Shown: piece after piece, positions 14,883-24,215 of the stretch
How positions within the stretch are numbered: position 1 is the first letter of the stretch
Layout: every line of letters starts with the position of its first letter
Origin: CAZHTF01 sp964535305
GTDB taxonomy: Bacteria; Planctomycetota; Phycisphaerae; UBA1845; Fen-1342
NCBI GenBank assembly: GCA_964535305.1
Contig: CAZHTF010000003.1
Location: forward strand, 1-64,000
Length of the DNA: 64,000 bases
Direction of reading: 5' to 3'
Translations under genes and position numbers: made by a program
Notes under the pieces: model-generated
What the model was told of the DNA's origin: nothing
What the model saw: only the letters and a program-made list of their open reading frames with translations
The model's database searches: none

Positions 14883-16292
14883 ATGCGAGGGAATGCGTTG
14901 AGCGTTTCGCGCCCATCCGCTTCGCTCGGGCCAGCGCGCGTCTGCTGCTGCGCGGCCTGGCTGATCGTCGCTGGCGCCGCGCTGCCCGCCCGGGCGCAGG
15001 ACGAGCTCGTGCCACTGCGAGCTTGGGACTTGCCGCGCAACCTTGAGTGGACCCGCCTGGAGCGCGACGGGCCATCAACCCAACTCTGGATCGGCATGGA
15101 CAGCGGCGAAATCCGCGTGCTCACGCTCGACGATCCGCCCGCGCCGAACCCCGCCGCGCGAGCGCCAGCGGACGCGCCGACTGCCAATGATGAGGAATCG
15201 CTTGTTTTCAAGCCAGGCGTCACGCTCGCCGCAGGGCACAGCGCCACGCCGACGGGCCGCGTGTATTACGCCATCGAGCGCTTCGCGGTGACAGCGCTGG
15301 CCTGGCGCTCGCCGCCTGCGGCGGCCGCGCGGCGCCTGCAGCGGCTCTGGACCAGCGGTGAGGCGCCTGAGGACTTCCAGAATTCGCAGGACGACCCGGA
15401 ACGCTTTTCGCGCGTCGTCGCGGCGCACGCCAGCGATGCCGGGCTGTTGCTGATCCGCTCCGACGGCCGAACGGCGCTTCTAGCACTCGAAGATGGCCGG
15501 CTGCGCGCGCAGGCGTCCCTGAGCCGGCCCAGCGAAGCATACTGGCACGTCGGCGCGGGCGGCGCGGCAATGCAATTCGCGTCCGCGGGCACGCATCACT
15601 GCGCGTGGCTCGATTGGCCGGATCGTCCCGACATCCGCACGCTTTCGCTCGGATCGCAGCGGCCGATTTTCAGCGCCCTGACTGCCGCCGGCCTGCTGGT
15701 CGCGTGGAGCGATCACGCCAAGCTGCTGACGCGCGCGGAGCGCTCAACCGCGGAGCTGCGCTGGAGCGGTGCGTCCACCGCGTCCGGCGTCGCGCTCGCG
15801 GAGAGTGCAGACGGCGGGACACTGCTGGTCAGCACGTCGGCGGGCGAGCTGCTCGCATTTGACCTGAAGCAGTGTGCGCGGGTCTGGGGGACATCCGTCG
15901 GCAGGTTGCACGCGCAGCCGCGGCTCCAGGTCGTCGACGACCTGCTGCTGATGAGCGATTAGCACTCTTTGCGTGCGCTCGATCTGACGACCGGCCAACT
16001 GCGCGCTCATACCGCGATCCCGGCCGGCGGCGCGCTGCTCTGTGCGGGCGTTCACGCCGGCGCGCTCTACGCGCTCTTGGATGGGCCGCAGTCGCCCGCT
16101 TCGACGCTGCCCGCTGCCACGCCGACCGACGCTCGCCTTCGCCGGATCGCGCTTCCGAGCCCGCTCGTCGGCGGCCTGACGCTCCACGCGTTTCAGCGCT
16201 CCGGTCCAGCGCGCTGCACATTTGCCGTGATCAAGCGCGAGCGGCTGCTGCTGATTGCGGGCGAGCGCCTGCACGCGTATAAGCTGCCGTGA
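14883..16292 (+). pseudogene. Secreted beta-propeller (PQQ-like) protein gene split by an in-frame TAG
   Basis: The reading frame runs from 14883 to a TAG at 15960-15962 (359 codons) and continues in the same frame to 16292, together ~469 codons. The protein starts with a signal peptide ending ALPARAQ and then shows repeated blade-like segments (GLLLIRSDGRTALLALEDGR; TLLVSTSAGELLAFDLKQCA). The TAG falls inside a blade: VVDDLLLMSD-stop-HSLRALDLTTGQLRAH, so the part after it is clearly the continuation. TTG at 14898, with GAGGGA five bases upstream, may be the true start. The gene is either newly inactivated, read through, or affected by a sequencing error (a single C-to-T change of CAG would produce it). 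Confidence 0.75.
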
Positions 16293-16318
16293 AGCGCCGC
16301 GTCGCGCCCGGAGTATGC

Positions 16319-17233
16319 ATGTCACGAACGCTGCATTTCAAACTGGTCGACGCCTTCGGCAACGCACCGCTCACTGGCAACCCGGCCGGCGTCGTTCTGG
16401 ATGCAGACGACCTCGAACCGGCCCAGATGCAGGCCATCGCCCGCGAAGTCAACGCCAGCGAAACGGCCTTCGTCTTCGGCACGCACGACCTGCACCGCGG
16501 GTTGCGCATCCGCTGGTTCGCGCCCGGCGCCGAGGTCGACTTCTGCGGCCACGCCACGCTCGCCGCCGCGCACGCGCTGCACGAGAGTGGCGTGCTGCGG
16601 CGCAAGCCCGGCGAGCCCGAAGGCAGCGTCACATTCGAAGCCAAGTGCGGCCCGTTGCGGCTGCACGCCGAGCGCACGCAGCGCGACACGGCACTGCTCT
16701 GGTGGCTGCAGATGCCGACGCCCGTGCTCAAGCCCGACAACACCAACCCGATGCGCACCTGCGAGCTGCTGGGCTTGGCGCTGGACGATTTGGATTCCGG
16801 CATTCCGCCGATGCGCACGGGCGACAATGACCTGATCCTGATGGTCCGAAGCTGGCAGCGGTTGTACGAGGCACGCCCGGCGTTCGATGAACTGGCACGC
16901 TGGTCTGAGCGGCACAACATTCGCGGGTTTTGCCTTGCCACCACGAACACGCTCGACGACTCGACCCAGGTCGCGTCACGCTTCTTCGCGCCTGCGGTGG
17001 GTATCAATGAAGATCCGGTAACCGGCAGCGTACACGGCCCGCTCTGCGCGCTGCTGGTCGCCAATGAGCAGGTGCCGCTCGCCGACGGCAAAGCCGCGCT
17101 GCAGTGCATCCAGAGCCAGGCCGGCGGCCGGTCCGGGCTGGTGCGGGCGCTGGTCGAGCGTGTCGAGCACGGCTGGCGCGTCGCGATCGCCGGCCGCTGC
17201 TTTACGACCATCCGCGGCGATCTGCTGCTCTGA
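16319..17233 (+). CDS. PhzF-family isomerase/epimerase-like protein
   Basis: 304 aa, typical length. ATG 16319 follows GGAG by five bases. Both halves of the duplicated diaminopimelate-epimerase-like fold are present: FKLVDAFGNAPLTGNPAGVV with the catalytic Glu in NASETAFVFG, WFAPGAEVDFCGHATLAAAH, and in the second half FFAPAVGINEDPVTGSVHG and GGRSGLVR. PhzF enzymes isomerise a dihydro-hydroxyanthranilate in phenazine synthesis, but most homologues outside such clusters have unknown substrates. No phenazine genes are nearby, so the name PhzF-like is all that can be supported. Confidence 0.9.
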   Translation: MSRTLHFKLVDAFGNAPLTGNPAGVVLDADDLEPAQMQAIAREVNASETAFVFGTHDLHRGLRIRWFAPGAEVDFCGHATLAAAHALHESGVLRRKPGEPEGSVTFEAKCGPLRLHAERTQRDTALLWWLQMPTPVLKPDNTNPMRTCELLGLALDDLDSGIPPMRTGDNDLILMVRSWQRLYEARPAFDELARWSERHNIRGFCLATTNTLDDSTQVASRFFAPAVGINEDPVTGSVHGPLCALLVANEQVPLADGKAALQCIQSQAGGRSGLVRALVERVEHGWRVAIAGRCFTTIRGDLLL

Positions 17234-17270
17234 ACGGCGCCGCTCGGGATGCGCCAGAGCAACCTTTGCT

Positions 17271-17298
17271 TTGACACTCGCGCGCCCCGCGCTATACT
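17271..17298 (+). promoter_or_regulatory. Near-consensus sigma-70 promoter
   Basis: TTGACA (17271-17276), 16-base spacer, TATACT (17293-17298). It drives the HEAT-repeat gene starting at 17369, leaving a leader of about 60 bases. This is the best sigma-70 match noticed in the window. Confidence 0.75.
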
Positions 17299-17368
17299 GC
17301 CCGACGGCGCATGGGACATTCCGTCAGGCCCGCAACCTTCGCCTTCCGGTTGCACAGTGGAGGTGTTT

Positions 17369-19810
17369 ATGCGATCGCTCCGGCTCTCCTGCTTCGCCGG
17401 GTTCGTCTGCGGGTTCGTGCTGGCACTCTCCAGCACGGCCGCGGCGCAGGTCTCGCCGGAGGATTTCAGCACCGGGATTGAAGCGGCGGCCTGGGAGAAG
17501 TGGCAGGTCGCGCTGCGCGGCATCCTGGAGCGCAATCGCGAAGCGGCCGAGGCCGCCTTCGGCGAGCTGCTCGAGCTGAAGCCTTCGGCCCTGCGCATTG
17601 CGCTACTCGCGGAGCGCTCGGTCATGCGTTCCGACACGGGTGGGGCGGTGCTGATTCTTGAGCAGGACCTGGCTTCCAACGACCTGCAGGGCGCCGCCAA
17701 GAAAGTCGCCGAGCTGCTCGGCACGGGCCGCGAGCAGATGAACCAGGCCGACGACGGTTGGTATTTCGCCTCCGTCGGTCGCTTTGACGTTGCAGACGCG
17801 AACTTTCGCGCACTGGCCGACTCCAAGCCCGACGCGGTTGCGCTGCTGGAGTTCGCCGATCGCGTGCGTCGCCGGCAGGAGATGCTGCTGCAGCTCTCAA
17901 CGCACCCGCAGATGGGTGAATCTGCCCGCTCGATCATGCGGCTGCTTGCCGAGGGTGAGCGCCTGATCAAGGCCGACCCGCGGCGAATCGAGGATCACCT
18001 CGGCCGGCTCTCCGGACCGCCGCGCGCCTTCGAGAATAGCCTTGCCTGGCTGAAAGAGAGCGGCGAATATGCGGTTCCGTTCGTGCTGAAGGCGCTGCGC
18101 GATCCGGATCGCAGGTCGCAGATCCCGGCGCTCCTGCGGGCGCTGCCGATGATCGGTCGCTCGGCGCTGAACCCGCTGGTCGCGTCGCTGCGCATGAGCG
18201 ACCAGACCGCGCTGCGCTCGGTCGTGACTGTGCTGGGCGAAATTGGCTACCTGCAGGCCGTTCCATATCTATTGAAGATCAAGCAGGCCGGAACCGCACC
18301 GACAACCGTGGTCGCCGCGGTCGACGAGGCGCTCCTGGCGCTCACGCGCCGCGGCGTACGCATGGACGGCATGACCAATGCGGCCCAGGCGTTCGCTTGG
18401 CTGGCGCAGGCGTATTACAACAACGACGCCGCTCTGGCGGCCGACCCGCGGCTGGATCGCGCCAATGTCTGGTATTGGCGAAACGACCTGCTGGTCAACA
18501 CCGAGGTGCCCACCGCGATTTTCGATGAGATCATGGCGATGCGCGCCGCCGAAGAGGCCCTGCTGCTCGACCCGAATCTCAAGCCGGCACTGGCCACCTG
18601 GCTGGCGGCAAACTTCCGCCGCGAAGCGCAGCTCGGCGATCAGGAAGACGCGACACGTCCGCTGAATTATCCGAGCGCCGCGTATTTCGCGCAGTCTGCC
18701 GGTCCGGATTACTGCCTGATGGCCCTGGCAAAAGCGGTGGACGATCGTGACTCGGCCGTGGCGCTCGGCCTGATCGAGGCTTTGCGAAAGACGGCCGGGC
18801 CCGCGAGCCTGGTCGCGTCCGCCGATGGTCGCCCGGCGCTGGCTGAGGCGCTTTCGTTCCCGGATCGCATGGTGCGCGTGCGGGCGGCATTGGCGCTGGC
18901 CGCGGCGCTGCCCAAGCAGGCGTTCTTCAACATGCAGTCGCTCATGCCGGCGCTGAACGAGGCCCTCACGCTGCACGCCGAGGCCCGCGGGGCGCTGCTG
19001 GTCGAGCCGGACGAGACCGTCGCGAACGAGGTGGCCGCGGTGCTGCGCGGCGATGGATTTGAAGTATTGATCGATGCGAAGCTCTTCGCGGGTCTGGACA
19101 AGGCCCGCAGTTCGCAGGCTGGTGCAGACTTCATCTTCCTGTCGCAAAACATCAGTGATCCGGGATTGGGCGACGCGCTGCGCAGCTTGCGGGACGAGCC
19201 ACGTTTCGCCGCTACGCCTGTCGTGCTGCTGGCTTCCGCTGGCCGTTCCGCCGGGACGGCCGCGCTGTCCCGCGCGGATCGGCGGTTGGCGGTGGTCGAC
19301 CCGGCCGACGGGCCGGACGCGATTCGCGCCGCGATGGCCCGCGTAGCCAAGTCTGCCGGCGCCGCGCCGCTTTCGCCCGAGACCGGCTTGTCGATCGCGC
19401 TCGAAGCCAGCGAAGTGCTGCGCGGCCTCGCGGGCAATCCGCTGGTGAACCTGGCGGATGCACAGCGCACGCTGATTGAGACGCTCAAGGCCGCCGACGC
19501 GAATCTGCGCGTCTCCGCCGCCCGCACGTTGGCGCACGTCGCCAGCCGCGACGCGCAGGCCGCGATTGCCGCGATCGCGCTGGACGAAAGAACGCCCGAG
19601 CCGACGCGCGTGGCCATGTTCGACGCGCTTGCCTTGGCCGCCAAGCAGAATGCCAACCTGCTCGACGAGGCCACCGTGACACGCGTCACCGACATCGCCG
19701 AGAGCGATGGCAACATGGTGATCCGCGCCGCGGCGTCGCAGGCCCTGGGTGCACTGAACCTGCCCGGCAACCCGGCCAGCCAGATCATCCGCAACCAGCA
19801 CGGCGAGTAA
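17369..19810 (+). CDS. Secreted HEAT-repeat protein with an internal receiver-like domain
   Basis: 813 aa. ATG 17369 has GTGGAGG upstream and a strong promoter at 17271. A signal peptide (SLRLSCFAGFVCGFVLALSS, cleaved near AAAQ) sends it out of the cytosol. Residues ~25-200 are TPR/HEAT-like helices. HEAT-like repeats follow (SGEYAVPFVLKALRD; GRSALNPLVASLRM; GYLQAVPYLLKI) and return at the C-terminus (LRVSAARTLAHVASRDAQAA). Between them, residues ~540-660 look like a CheY-like alpha/beta fold: LLVEPDETVANEVAAVLRGD, FEVLIDA, ADFIFLSQNI, TPVVLLASA. The usual phospho-acceptor Asp position reads SQN, so it is probably not phosphorylated. Role: protein-protein scaffold in the periplasm. The 19822 gene follows after 11 bases. 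Confidence 0.8.
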   Translation: MRSLRLSCFAGFVCGFVLALSSTAAAQVSPEDFSTGIEAAAWEKWQVALRGILERNREAAEAAFGELLELKPSALRIALLAERSVMRSDTGGAVLILEQDLASNDLQGAAKKVAELLGTGREQMNQADDGWYFASVGRFDVADANFRALADSKPDAVALLEFADRVRRRQEMLLQLSTHPQMGESARSIMRLLAEGERLIKADPRRIEDHLGRLSGPPRAFENSLAWLKESGEYAVPFVLKALRDPDRRSQIPALLRALPMIGRSALNPLVASLRMSDQTALRSVVTVLGEIGYLQAVPYLLKIKQAGTAPTTVVAAVDEALLALTRRGVRMDGMTNAAQAFAWLAQAYYNNDAALAADPRLDRANVWYWRNDLLVNTEVPTAIFDEIMAMRAAEEALLLDPNLKPALATWLAANFRREAQLGDQEDATRPLNYPSAAYFAQSAGPDYCLMALAKAVDDRDSAVALGLIEALRKTAGPASLVASADGRPALAEALSFPDRMVRVRAALALAAALPKQAFFNMQSLMPALNEALTLHAEARGALLVEPDETVANEVAAVLRGDGFEVLIDAKLFAGLDKARSSQAGADFIFLSQNISDPGLGDALRSLRDEPRFAATPVVLLASAGRSAGTAALSRADRRLAVVDPADGPDAIRAAMARVAKSAGAAPLSPETGLSIALEASEVLRGLAGNPLVNLADAQRTLIETLKAADANLRVSAARTLAHVASRDAQAAIAAIALDERTPEPTRVAMFDALALAAKQNANLLDEATVTRVTDIAESDGNMVIRAAASQALGALNLPGNPASQIIRNQHGE

Positions 19811-19821
19811 GGAGCACTCGA

Positions 19822-20529
19822 ATGCTGTTGATCGCATCAATCCTGTCGCTGTGGCTGCTGGCGGATCCGCCGACGGCGCATGTCGACGTTGGGCAGGGGC
19901 CCGAGCTATCGGCCAGCGGCTCGGCCTGGGAAGTCGAGCTGAAGTTCGAAGACCCGCAGCGTATCGACGTGCTGGTCGGCGGACGCAGCGAGACCTATTG
20001 GTATGTGGTCTACACCGCCGTCAATGTCAGCAGCGGCACGCAGCGCTTTCAGCCGAGCTTTCAGATCGTCACCGAGAACCTGCGCGTACACGACGCCGAC
20101 ATGGGCATCTCGCCTCACGTGTTCGACGCGATCCGCGAGCGGCACCGCATGACGCATCCGTACCTGGTCTCGCCAACGCAGGCGATCGGCGAGCTGCGCG
20201 TCGGCGACGACTACGCCCGAGAATCCGTCGCGATCTGGCGGCAGATCGACCTGACGGTGAACAACTTCACGCTGTACGCCGCCGGGCTGAGCGGCGAGAC
20301 GAGATTGGTGCGAAACCCTGCCTATACGCCAAAGCCCAGGCCGGCCGGCTCCGCAGCAGGCGCGACCGCCGGTGCGGTGGGCGCCGCCAAGGCCTCGAAT
20401 CCTGACGACCCGCCGCGATTTTTCACGCTTCGCAAAACGCTGGAAGTTCGCTATACTCTCTCGGCTTCGCCGCCTTCACGCGAGACAATCGCGCCGCGGC
20501 GGTTGGGCGTTCGATGGGTGATGCGCTAG
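19822..20529 (+). CDS. Secreted hypothetical protein
   Basis: 235 aa. It starts 11 bases after the HEAT gene, with AAGGAG in between, so the two are probably one transcript. A short hydrophobic N-terminus (MLLIASILSLWLLADPPTA) suggests export. The middle is beta-rich (YWYVVYTAVNVSSG, FQIVTENLRVHD, AIWRQIDLTVNNFTLYAAGL), followed by an Ala/Gly-rich linker and a final strand-rich segment (FFTLRKTLEVRYTLS). No family recognised. A candidate weak promoter for rpmA (TTCGCA at 20429, TATACT at 20452) lies inside its 3' end. Confidence 0.75.
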   Translation: MLLIASILSLWLLADPPTAHVDVGQGPELSASGSAWEVELKFEDPQRIDVLVGGRSETYWYVVYTAVNVSSGTQRFQPSFQIVTENLRVHDADMGISPHVFDAIRERHRMTHPYLVSPTQAIGELRVGDDYARESVAIWRQIDLTVNNFTLYAAGLSGETRLVRNPAYTPKPRPAGSAAGATAGAVGAAKASNPDDPPRFFTLRKTLEVRYTLSASPPSRETIAPRRLGVRWVMR

Positions 20530-20571
20530 GTTGCGGCAGCCCTAACTTTTTTCCCGTACGGTGGTTGGATT

Positions 20572-20820
20572 ATGGCGCATAAAAAAGGTCAGGGCTCGAC
20601 ACGCAACGGACGCGACAGCAATCCGCAGTTCCTCGGCGTCAAGCTGTACGGCGGTCAGGCCGCGCAGATCGGCTCGATCATCGTGCGGCAGCGCGGCACG
20701 CCCTTCAAGCCCGGCCGCAACGTCGGTCGCGGGCGCGACGATACGTTGTTCGCCTTGGCGGACGGCGTCGTGCAGTTCCGCGGCCGGCTGGTCTCGGTCA
20801 TTCCGGCCAGCGCCGAATAG
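20572..20820 (+). CDS. rpmA: 50S ribosomal protein bL27
   Basis: 82 aa. It reads MAHKKGQGSTRNGRDSNPQF, then LGVKLYGGQ, GSIIVRQRGTPFKPG and NVGRGRDDTLFALADG, the full bL27 pattern. The protein sits near the peptidyl-transferase centre of the ribosome. The mature N-terminus starts at Met with no prepeptide. rplU (bL21), its common neighbour, is absent upstream; the preceding gene is the secreted hypothetical at 19822. Confidence 0.97.
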   Translation: MAHKKGQGSTRNGRDSNPQFLGVKLYGGQAAQIGSIIVRQRGTPFKPGRNVGRGRDDTLFALADGVVQFRGRLVSVIPASAE

Positions 20821-21046
20821 CCAATCCCGTTCTGATCGCAGATGGACGGCCGCGCCGTAGTCGGCCTGAGGATCTCCGCGCTCAGACGTTCGCACGCTGG
20901 CCCGGATGCTGCCCCGGGCCGCGCGCATCTGACGATCCGCGAGATCGTTCGCACATTTCAAACGCGGCGCGGCAATCCGCGCTTCGCAAATCGCATTCAG
21001 CGCGCGCGCCCTTGCGGACGCATGCGCGCCGCTTGATCATGCGCGC

Positions 21047-21724
21047 ATGTTGCGAGCGGGTTGGCGCGTTTTCACGCAATCATTGGGGCGGGCAGCGCGG
21101 CAGCCACGCGAGCTCGACGCCCCGCGGCGCGCCGCGCTCGCCGCGTTGTCGACGCTGCTGCTGATCACGCTCGGCGGCTGCGCTTCCTGGGACTTTCAGC
21201 GCATCAAGCTCGGACAGAAGCCCGAGGAATATCAACGCGTCTTGCCAGCCGAGCAGTCGCGCCGCACCGACCTTGGCCTGTGCAGTTACACGCGCGATCG
21301 GCTCGGGCGCATCGACGCGATCGTGATCCTCGTCTCGCAAGATCGCCGTGTGGCAGCGAAATTGCATGCCCTCTCCATCGACCGGAATCTGGGATTGACG
21401 CGGCAGCGCGGCTACCGGCTGTCGGCAGAGCTGGACCCGCAGGTGGCGCGGCTCGGGTCTACCGGTCCGGTGGATGCGCTGCGTGCCATGCTCGTGGACC
21501 TCGCGGCCGCTGTGGAAGACCGCGACGCGCGTGACGCACATCGGCTTGTCGCCGCCGGTCTGTTGCGCGTCTTGACCGGCTGGACCGGCGCGGCGGACGT
21601 TGGTTTGAGCGCAGCGGACGCGGCGACATTGTTGGACCTTGCGCCGCCGGGCGGTGTCGCAAATCTGAGCGTGGATTCCGGCGGCGTGTATCGCTACAGC
21701 TACGAGCAGGGCACGACGCGCTAG
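21047..21724 (+). CDS. Putative lipoprotein
   Basis: 225 aa. After a basic N-terminus comes a hydrophobic run ALAALSTLLLITLGGCASW with an LGGC lipobox at about residue 45, so the mature protein would be lipidated at that Cys. The N-terminal extension is long for a lipoprotein and has no clear ribosome binding site, so the true start may be an internal TTG near 21083. The mature part (RIKLGQKPEEYQRVLPAEQS, LGLCSYTRDRLGRIDAIVIL) is not assigned to a family. nuoH follows 108 bases later in the same direction. Confidence 0.7.
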   Translation: MLRAGWRVFTQSLGRAARQPRELDAPRRAALAALSTLLLITLGGCASWDFQRIKLGQKPEEYQRVLPAEQSRRTDLGLCSYTRDRLGRIDAIVILVSQDRRVAAKLHALSIDRNLGLTRQRGYRLSAELDPQVARLGSTGPVDALRAMLVDLAAAVEDRDARDAHRLVAAGLLRVLTGWTGAADVGLSAADAATLLDLAPPGGVANLSVDSGGVYRYSYEQGTTR

Positions 21725-21832
21725 CCGCGCCGTGACGTGCAACGCACCGCAGACGAAAATTCCCCCGCGCTGTGCGCGGGCTTGAGCGCCTCAAGAAAGA
21801 CGTCGTCGGAGTATGCTGAAACAATCGGGCCC

Positions 21833-23338
21833 ATGAGACCCTTCTTCGTCCCGTGGCAGAGCCGTTCGCGAAAGCCGCTGAGCGGCCCGGCGGGCGCGGC
21901 GGCGCGCGTCGCGGTCGGCGTGCGAAATCTCGCCGCGCCGCTGCTGGCGCGCTTCCCAGGCGCAATCTTCCTCCTCGCGGTCATCGCCACCTGCCTGCTT
22001 GTCTGGGTCACAGCGCTGCTCTGCCGCGCGGCGACCAGCGTGCAGGGGCCGCGGTTGCGTAGCGTGTCCGAGCTGGATCAAGCGCTGCAGGCCGCCGGGA
22101 ACGCGATGCCGGGCTGGGCGGTCTGGCCGCTGCAGTTCCTGGTGCTGCGCGATTTGCTGGCGCTGGGCGGCATCGTCGGGTTCGTTTCCGTGCTGGCCAT
22201 GTTCGCGATCTGGTGGGAGCGGAAAGTCTCCGCGCGCATCCAGTCGCGGCTCGGGCCGATGCGCGTCGGCGGCTGGCACGGCTGGTCGCAGTCGCTGGCC
22301 GACGGCCTGAAGCTGCTGTGCAAGGAAGACCTCGCGCCCGCCGGGGCTGACCGCGTGCTCTTTCGCCTGGCGCCATACTTTTCATTCGTCCCGGCGCTGG
22401 CGGCGTTCTTCGTGCTGCCGTTCGGCGTCTCCTGGGCCTTCCGCGATCTGGATGCGGCCCTGCTGCTGGTCCTGGCGCTGCTCGGGCTGGACATTCTCGG
22501 CGTCTTGCTGGCTGGTTGGGCCAGCAATAACAAGTGGAGCGTGTACGGCGCGATGCGCGAGGCCTGCCAAGTGATCTCGTATGAAATCCCGATGGGCCTC
22601 TCGCTGCTGGTGCCAATCATGGTGGTCGGCTCGCTGCGGCTCACGGAGTTCGCCGAGCACCAGGCCGGCGGCTGGTTCAACTGGCTCGCCTGGCACAGCC
22701 CCTGGACCTTCATCGCGACGCTGACGTACTTCACCGCATCGCTGGCGGCCTGCAAGCGGGCCCCGTTCGACCTGCCCGAGGCCGAGAGCGAGCTGGTCGC
22801 CGGGTACCACACCGAATACAGCGGCTTTCGCTGGTCGCTCTTTTTCTTCGCCGAATACGCCGCGATGTTCATTGTCAGCGGCGTGCTGGTGATCCTGTTT
22901 CTGGGCGCGTGGGATTCGCCGCTGGCTGGCTTGATGCCGGCTGAGTGGCAGCAGGACACGTCGTTGCACACGCAGTTGCTGGTTGGCGTGCTCTTCAGCG
23001 GGCCGCTGTGGTTCGTCGCCAAGTGCATGTTTCTCGTATACGTACAGATGTGGCTGCGCTGGACGCTGCCGCGGCTACGGATTGACCAGGTGCTCTACGT
23101 CGGCGTGCAGGTGCTGCTGCCGCTGGCGCTGCTGCTTGTGCTCGCCAGCGCCGCCTGGGAGCTGCTCACCAGCCGCGGCGATTGGCTCTCGGTGCTGGCG
23201 GGCTGGCTACGGGCCGTGCTCGCCACGCTGGGCGCCGTCGGCGTCGCGTGGTTCCTGCTGGTTTCGGCAGGCGGGTTTCAGCGACGGACCGAGCTGCCCG
23301 GAACGCTCGCCGTTCGGCGACCCTTGCGCGGAGGCTGA
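21833..23338 (+). CDS. nuoH: NADH-quinone oxidoreductase subunit H
   Basis: 501 aa. It is the membrane subunit forming much of the quinone cavity of complex I. The conserved signatures are WWERKVSARIQSRLGPMRVG, GWHGWSQSLADGLKLLCKED, EACQVISYEIPMGLSLL and RAPFDLPEAESELVAGYHTEYSG. The ~90-residue N-terminal extension, with its own hydrophobic segment (IFLLAVIATCLLVWVTALL), makes it longer than the usual 320-430 aa. First gene of a nuoHJKLMN run; nuoI, which normally follows nuoH, is missing here. Confidence 0.96.
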   Translation: MRPFFVPWQSRSRKPLSGPAGAAARVAVGVRNLAAPLLARFPGAIFLLAVIATCLLVWVTALLCRAATSVQGPRLRSVSELDQALQAAGNAMPGWAVWPLQFLVLRDLLALGGIVGFVSVLAMFAIWWERKVSARIQSRLGPMRVGGWHGWSQSLADGLKLLCKEDLAPAGADRVLFRLAPYFSFVPALAAFFVLPFGVSWAFRDLDAALLLVLALLGLDILGVLLAGWASNNKWSVYGAMREACQVISYEIPMGLSLLVPIMVVGSLRLTEFAEHQAGGWFNWLAWHSPWTFIATLTYFTASLAACKRAPFDLPEAESELVAGYHTEYSGFRWSLFFFAEYAAMFIVSGVLVILFLGAWDSPLAGLMPAEWQQDTSLHTQLLVGVLFSGPLWFVAKCMFLVYVQMWLRWTLPRLRIDQVLYVGVQVLLPLALLLVLASAAWELLTSRGDWLSVLAGWLRAVLATLGAVGVAWFLLVSAGGFQRRTELPGTLAVRRPLRGG

Positions 23339-23345
23339 ATTCGTC

Positions 23346-23867
23346 GTGAGTGCGGCAATGCTTGAAGCCCTGTTTTTCTACGTGCTCGCCAGCGTGCTGG
23401 CTGGCTCGGCGCTGGCAATCGTCTTCACGCGCGACATCGTGCGGGCCGCGACCTGGCTCTTTGGCGCGCTGCTGGCCGTCGCTGGGCTCTACGGCCTGCT
23501 CGCGGCGCAGTTCCTGATGGCCGTGCAACTGATCGTCTACGCCGGCGGAATCCTGATCCTGATTGTCTTCGGCGTGATGCTGACCGCGCGCGAGGTGCTG
23601 CAGCGGTCGTTGCCGCGCGGGCGCGAGGTCTTGCTGGCCGGTTCGATCGCGGTGTTGCTGTTTGTGACGCTCGCGGGCCTCTCATTGCGAGCGCTCGCCA
23701 CGCCGCCGCTCGATCCGGCCGCCGCCCAGCCAGCGCCGACCGTTGCCGGTCTAGGGCATGCGTTTCTGACGAGCTATTGGGCGCAGTTTGAGCTGATCTC
23801 GCTGCTGCTGTTGGCGGTCATGATTGGGGCAGCCTACATGGCCCGGCCCGAATCCAGAGTTGAATGA
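23346..23867 (+). CDS. nuoJ: NADH-quinone oxidoreductase subunit J
   Basis: 173 aa. GTG 23346 lies eight bases after the nuoH stop and eleven bases after GGAGG; an ATG at 23358 is the alternative. Five hydrophobic segments are visible, including FYVLASVLAGSALAIVF, TWLFGALLAVAGLYGLLAAQF and the conserved VQLIVYAGGILILIVFGVML of TM3, whose helix change is linked to proton pumping. Normal length. It ends four bases before nuoK. Confidence 0.93.
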   Translation: MSAAMLEALFFYVLASVLAGSALAIVFTRDIVRAATWLFGALLAVAGLYGLLAAQFLMAVQLIVYAGGILILIVFGVMLTAREVLQRSLPRGREVLLAGSIAVLLFVTLAGLSLRALATPPLDPAAAQPAPTVAGLGHAFLTSYWAQFELISLLLLAVMIGAAYMARPESRVE

Positions 23868-23870
23868 GGC

Positions 23871-24188
23871 GTGCACGTGCTGGAAATCGGCCTGCAACAT
23901 TACCTCGTGCTCTCGGCCCTGGTCTTCGCCAGCGGCGTCGCGATCATGGCGCTCAAACGCAACGCGATCGGAATGCTGATTGGCGTCGAACTGCTGCTGA
24001 ACGCCGCAAACCTGAACTTTGTCGCCTGCGGCCGCTATCGTACCGCCGCCACGGACGGTCAGGTCATTGCAATCTTCGTCATCGTCTTGGCGGCCGCGGA
24101 AGCAGCCGTGGCCTTGGCGATCTTCCTGAACTTCTACAGCCTGCATGGCACGATCGACGTCGATCGTGGCGACACACTCAGCGGCTGA
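23871..24188 (+). CDS. nuoK: NADH-quinone oxidoreductase subunit K
   Basis: 105 aa with three membrane helices. The conserved glutamates are in MLIGVELLLNAANLNFV (helix 2) and VLAAAEAAVALAIFLNFY (helix 3). The start is GTG at 23871. It is part of the antiporter-like proton path of complex I. nuoL follows after 27 bases. Confidence 0.94.
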   Translation: MHVLEIGLQHYLVLSALVFASGVAIMALKRNAIGMLIGVELLLNAANLNFVACGRYRTAATDGQVIAIFVIVLAAAEAAVALAIFLNFYSLHGTIDVDRGDTLSG

Positions 24189-24215
24189 GCGCCGCACCGG
24201 AGCTTGCACGCGCAG

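Noticed and set aside
20530..20560. Possible terminator (T6 run) before rpmA
   Set aside because: The upstream hairpin is very short and imperfect, with almost no loop; the T-run alone is not enough.
21750..21785. Hairpin CCCGCGC-TGT-GCGCGGG before nuoH
   Set aside because: On the plus strand there is no T-run after it; on the minus strand it would be followed by AATTTT, but no minus-strand gene ends there.
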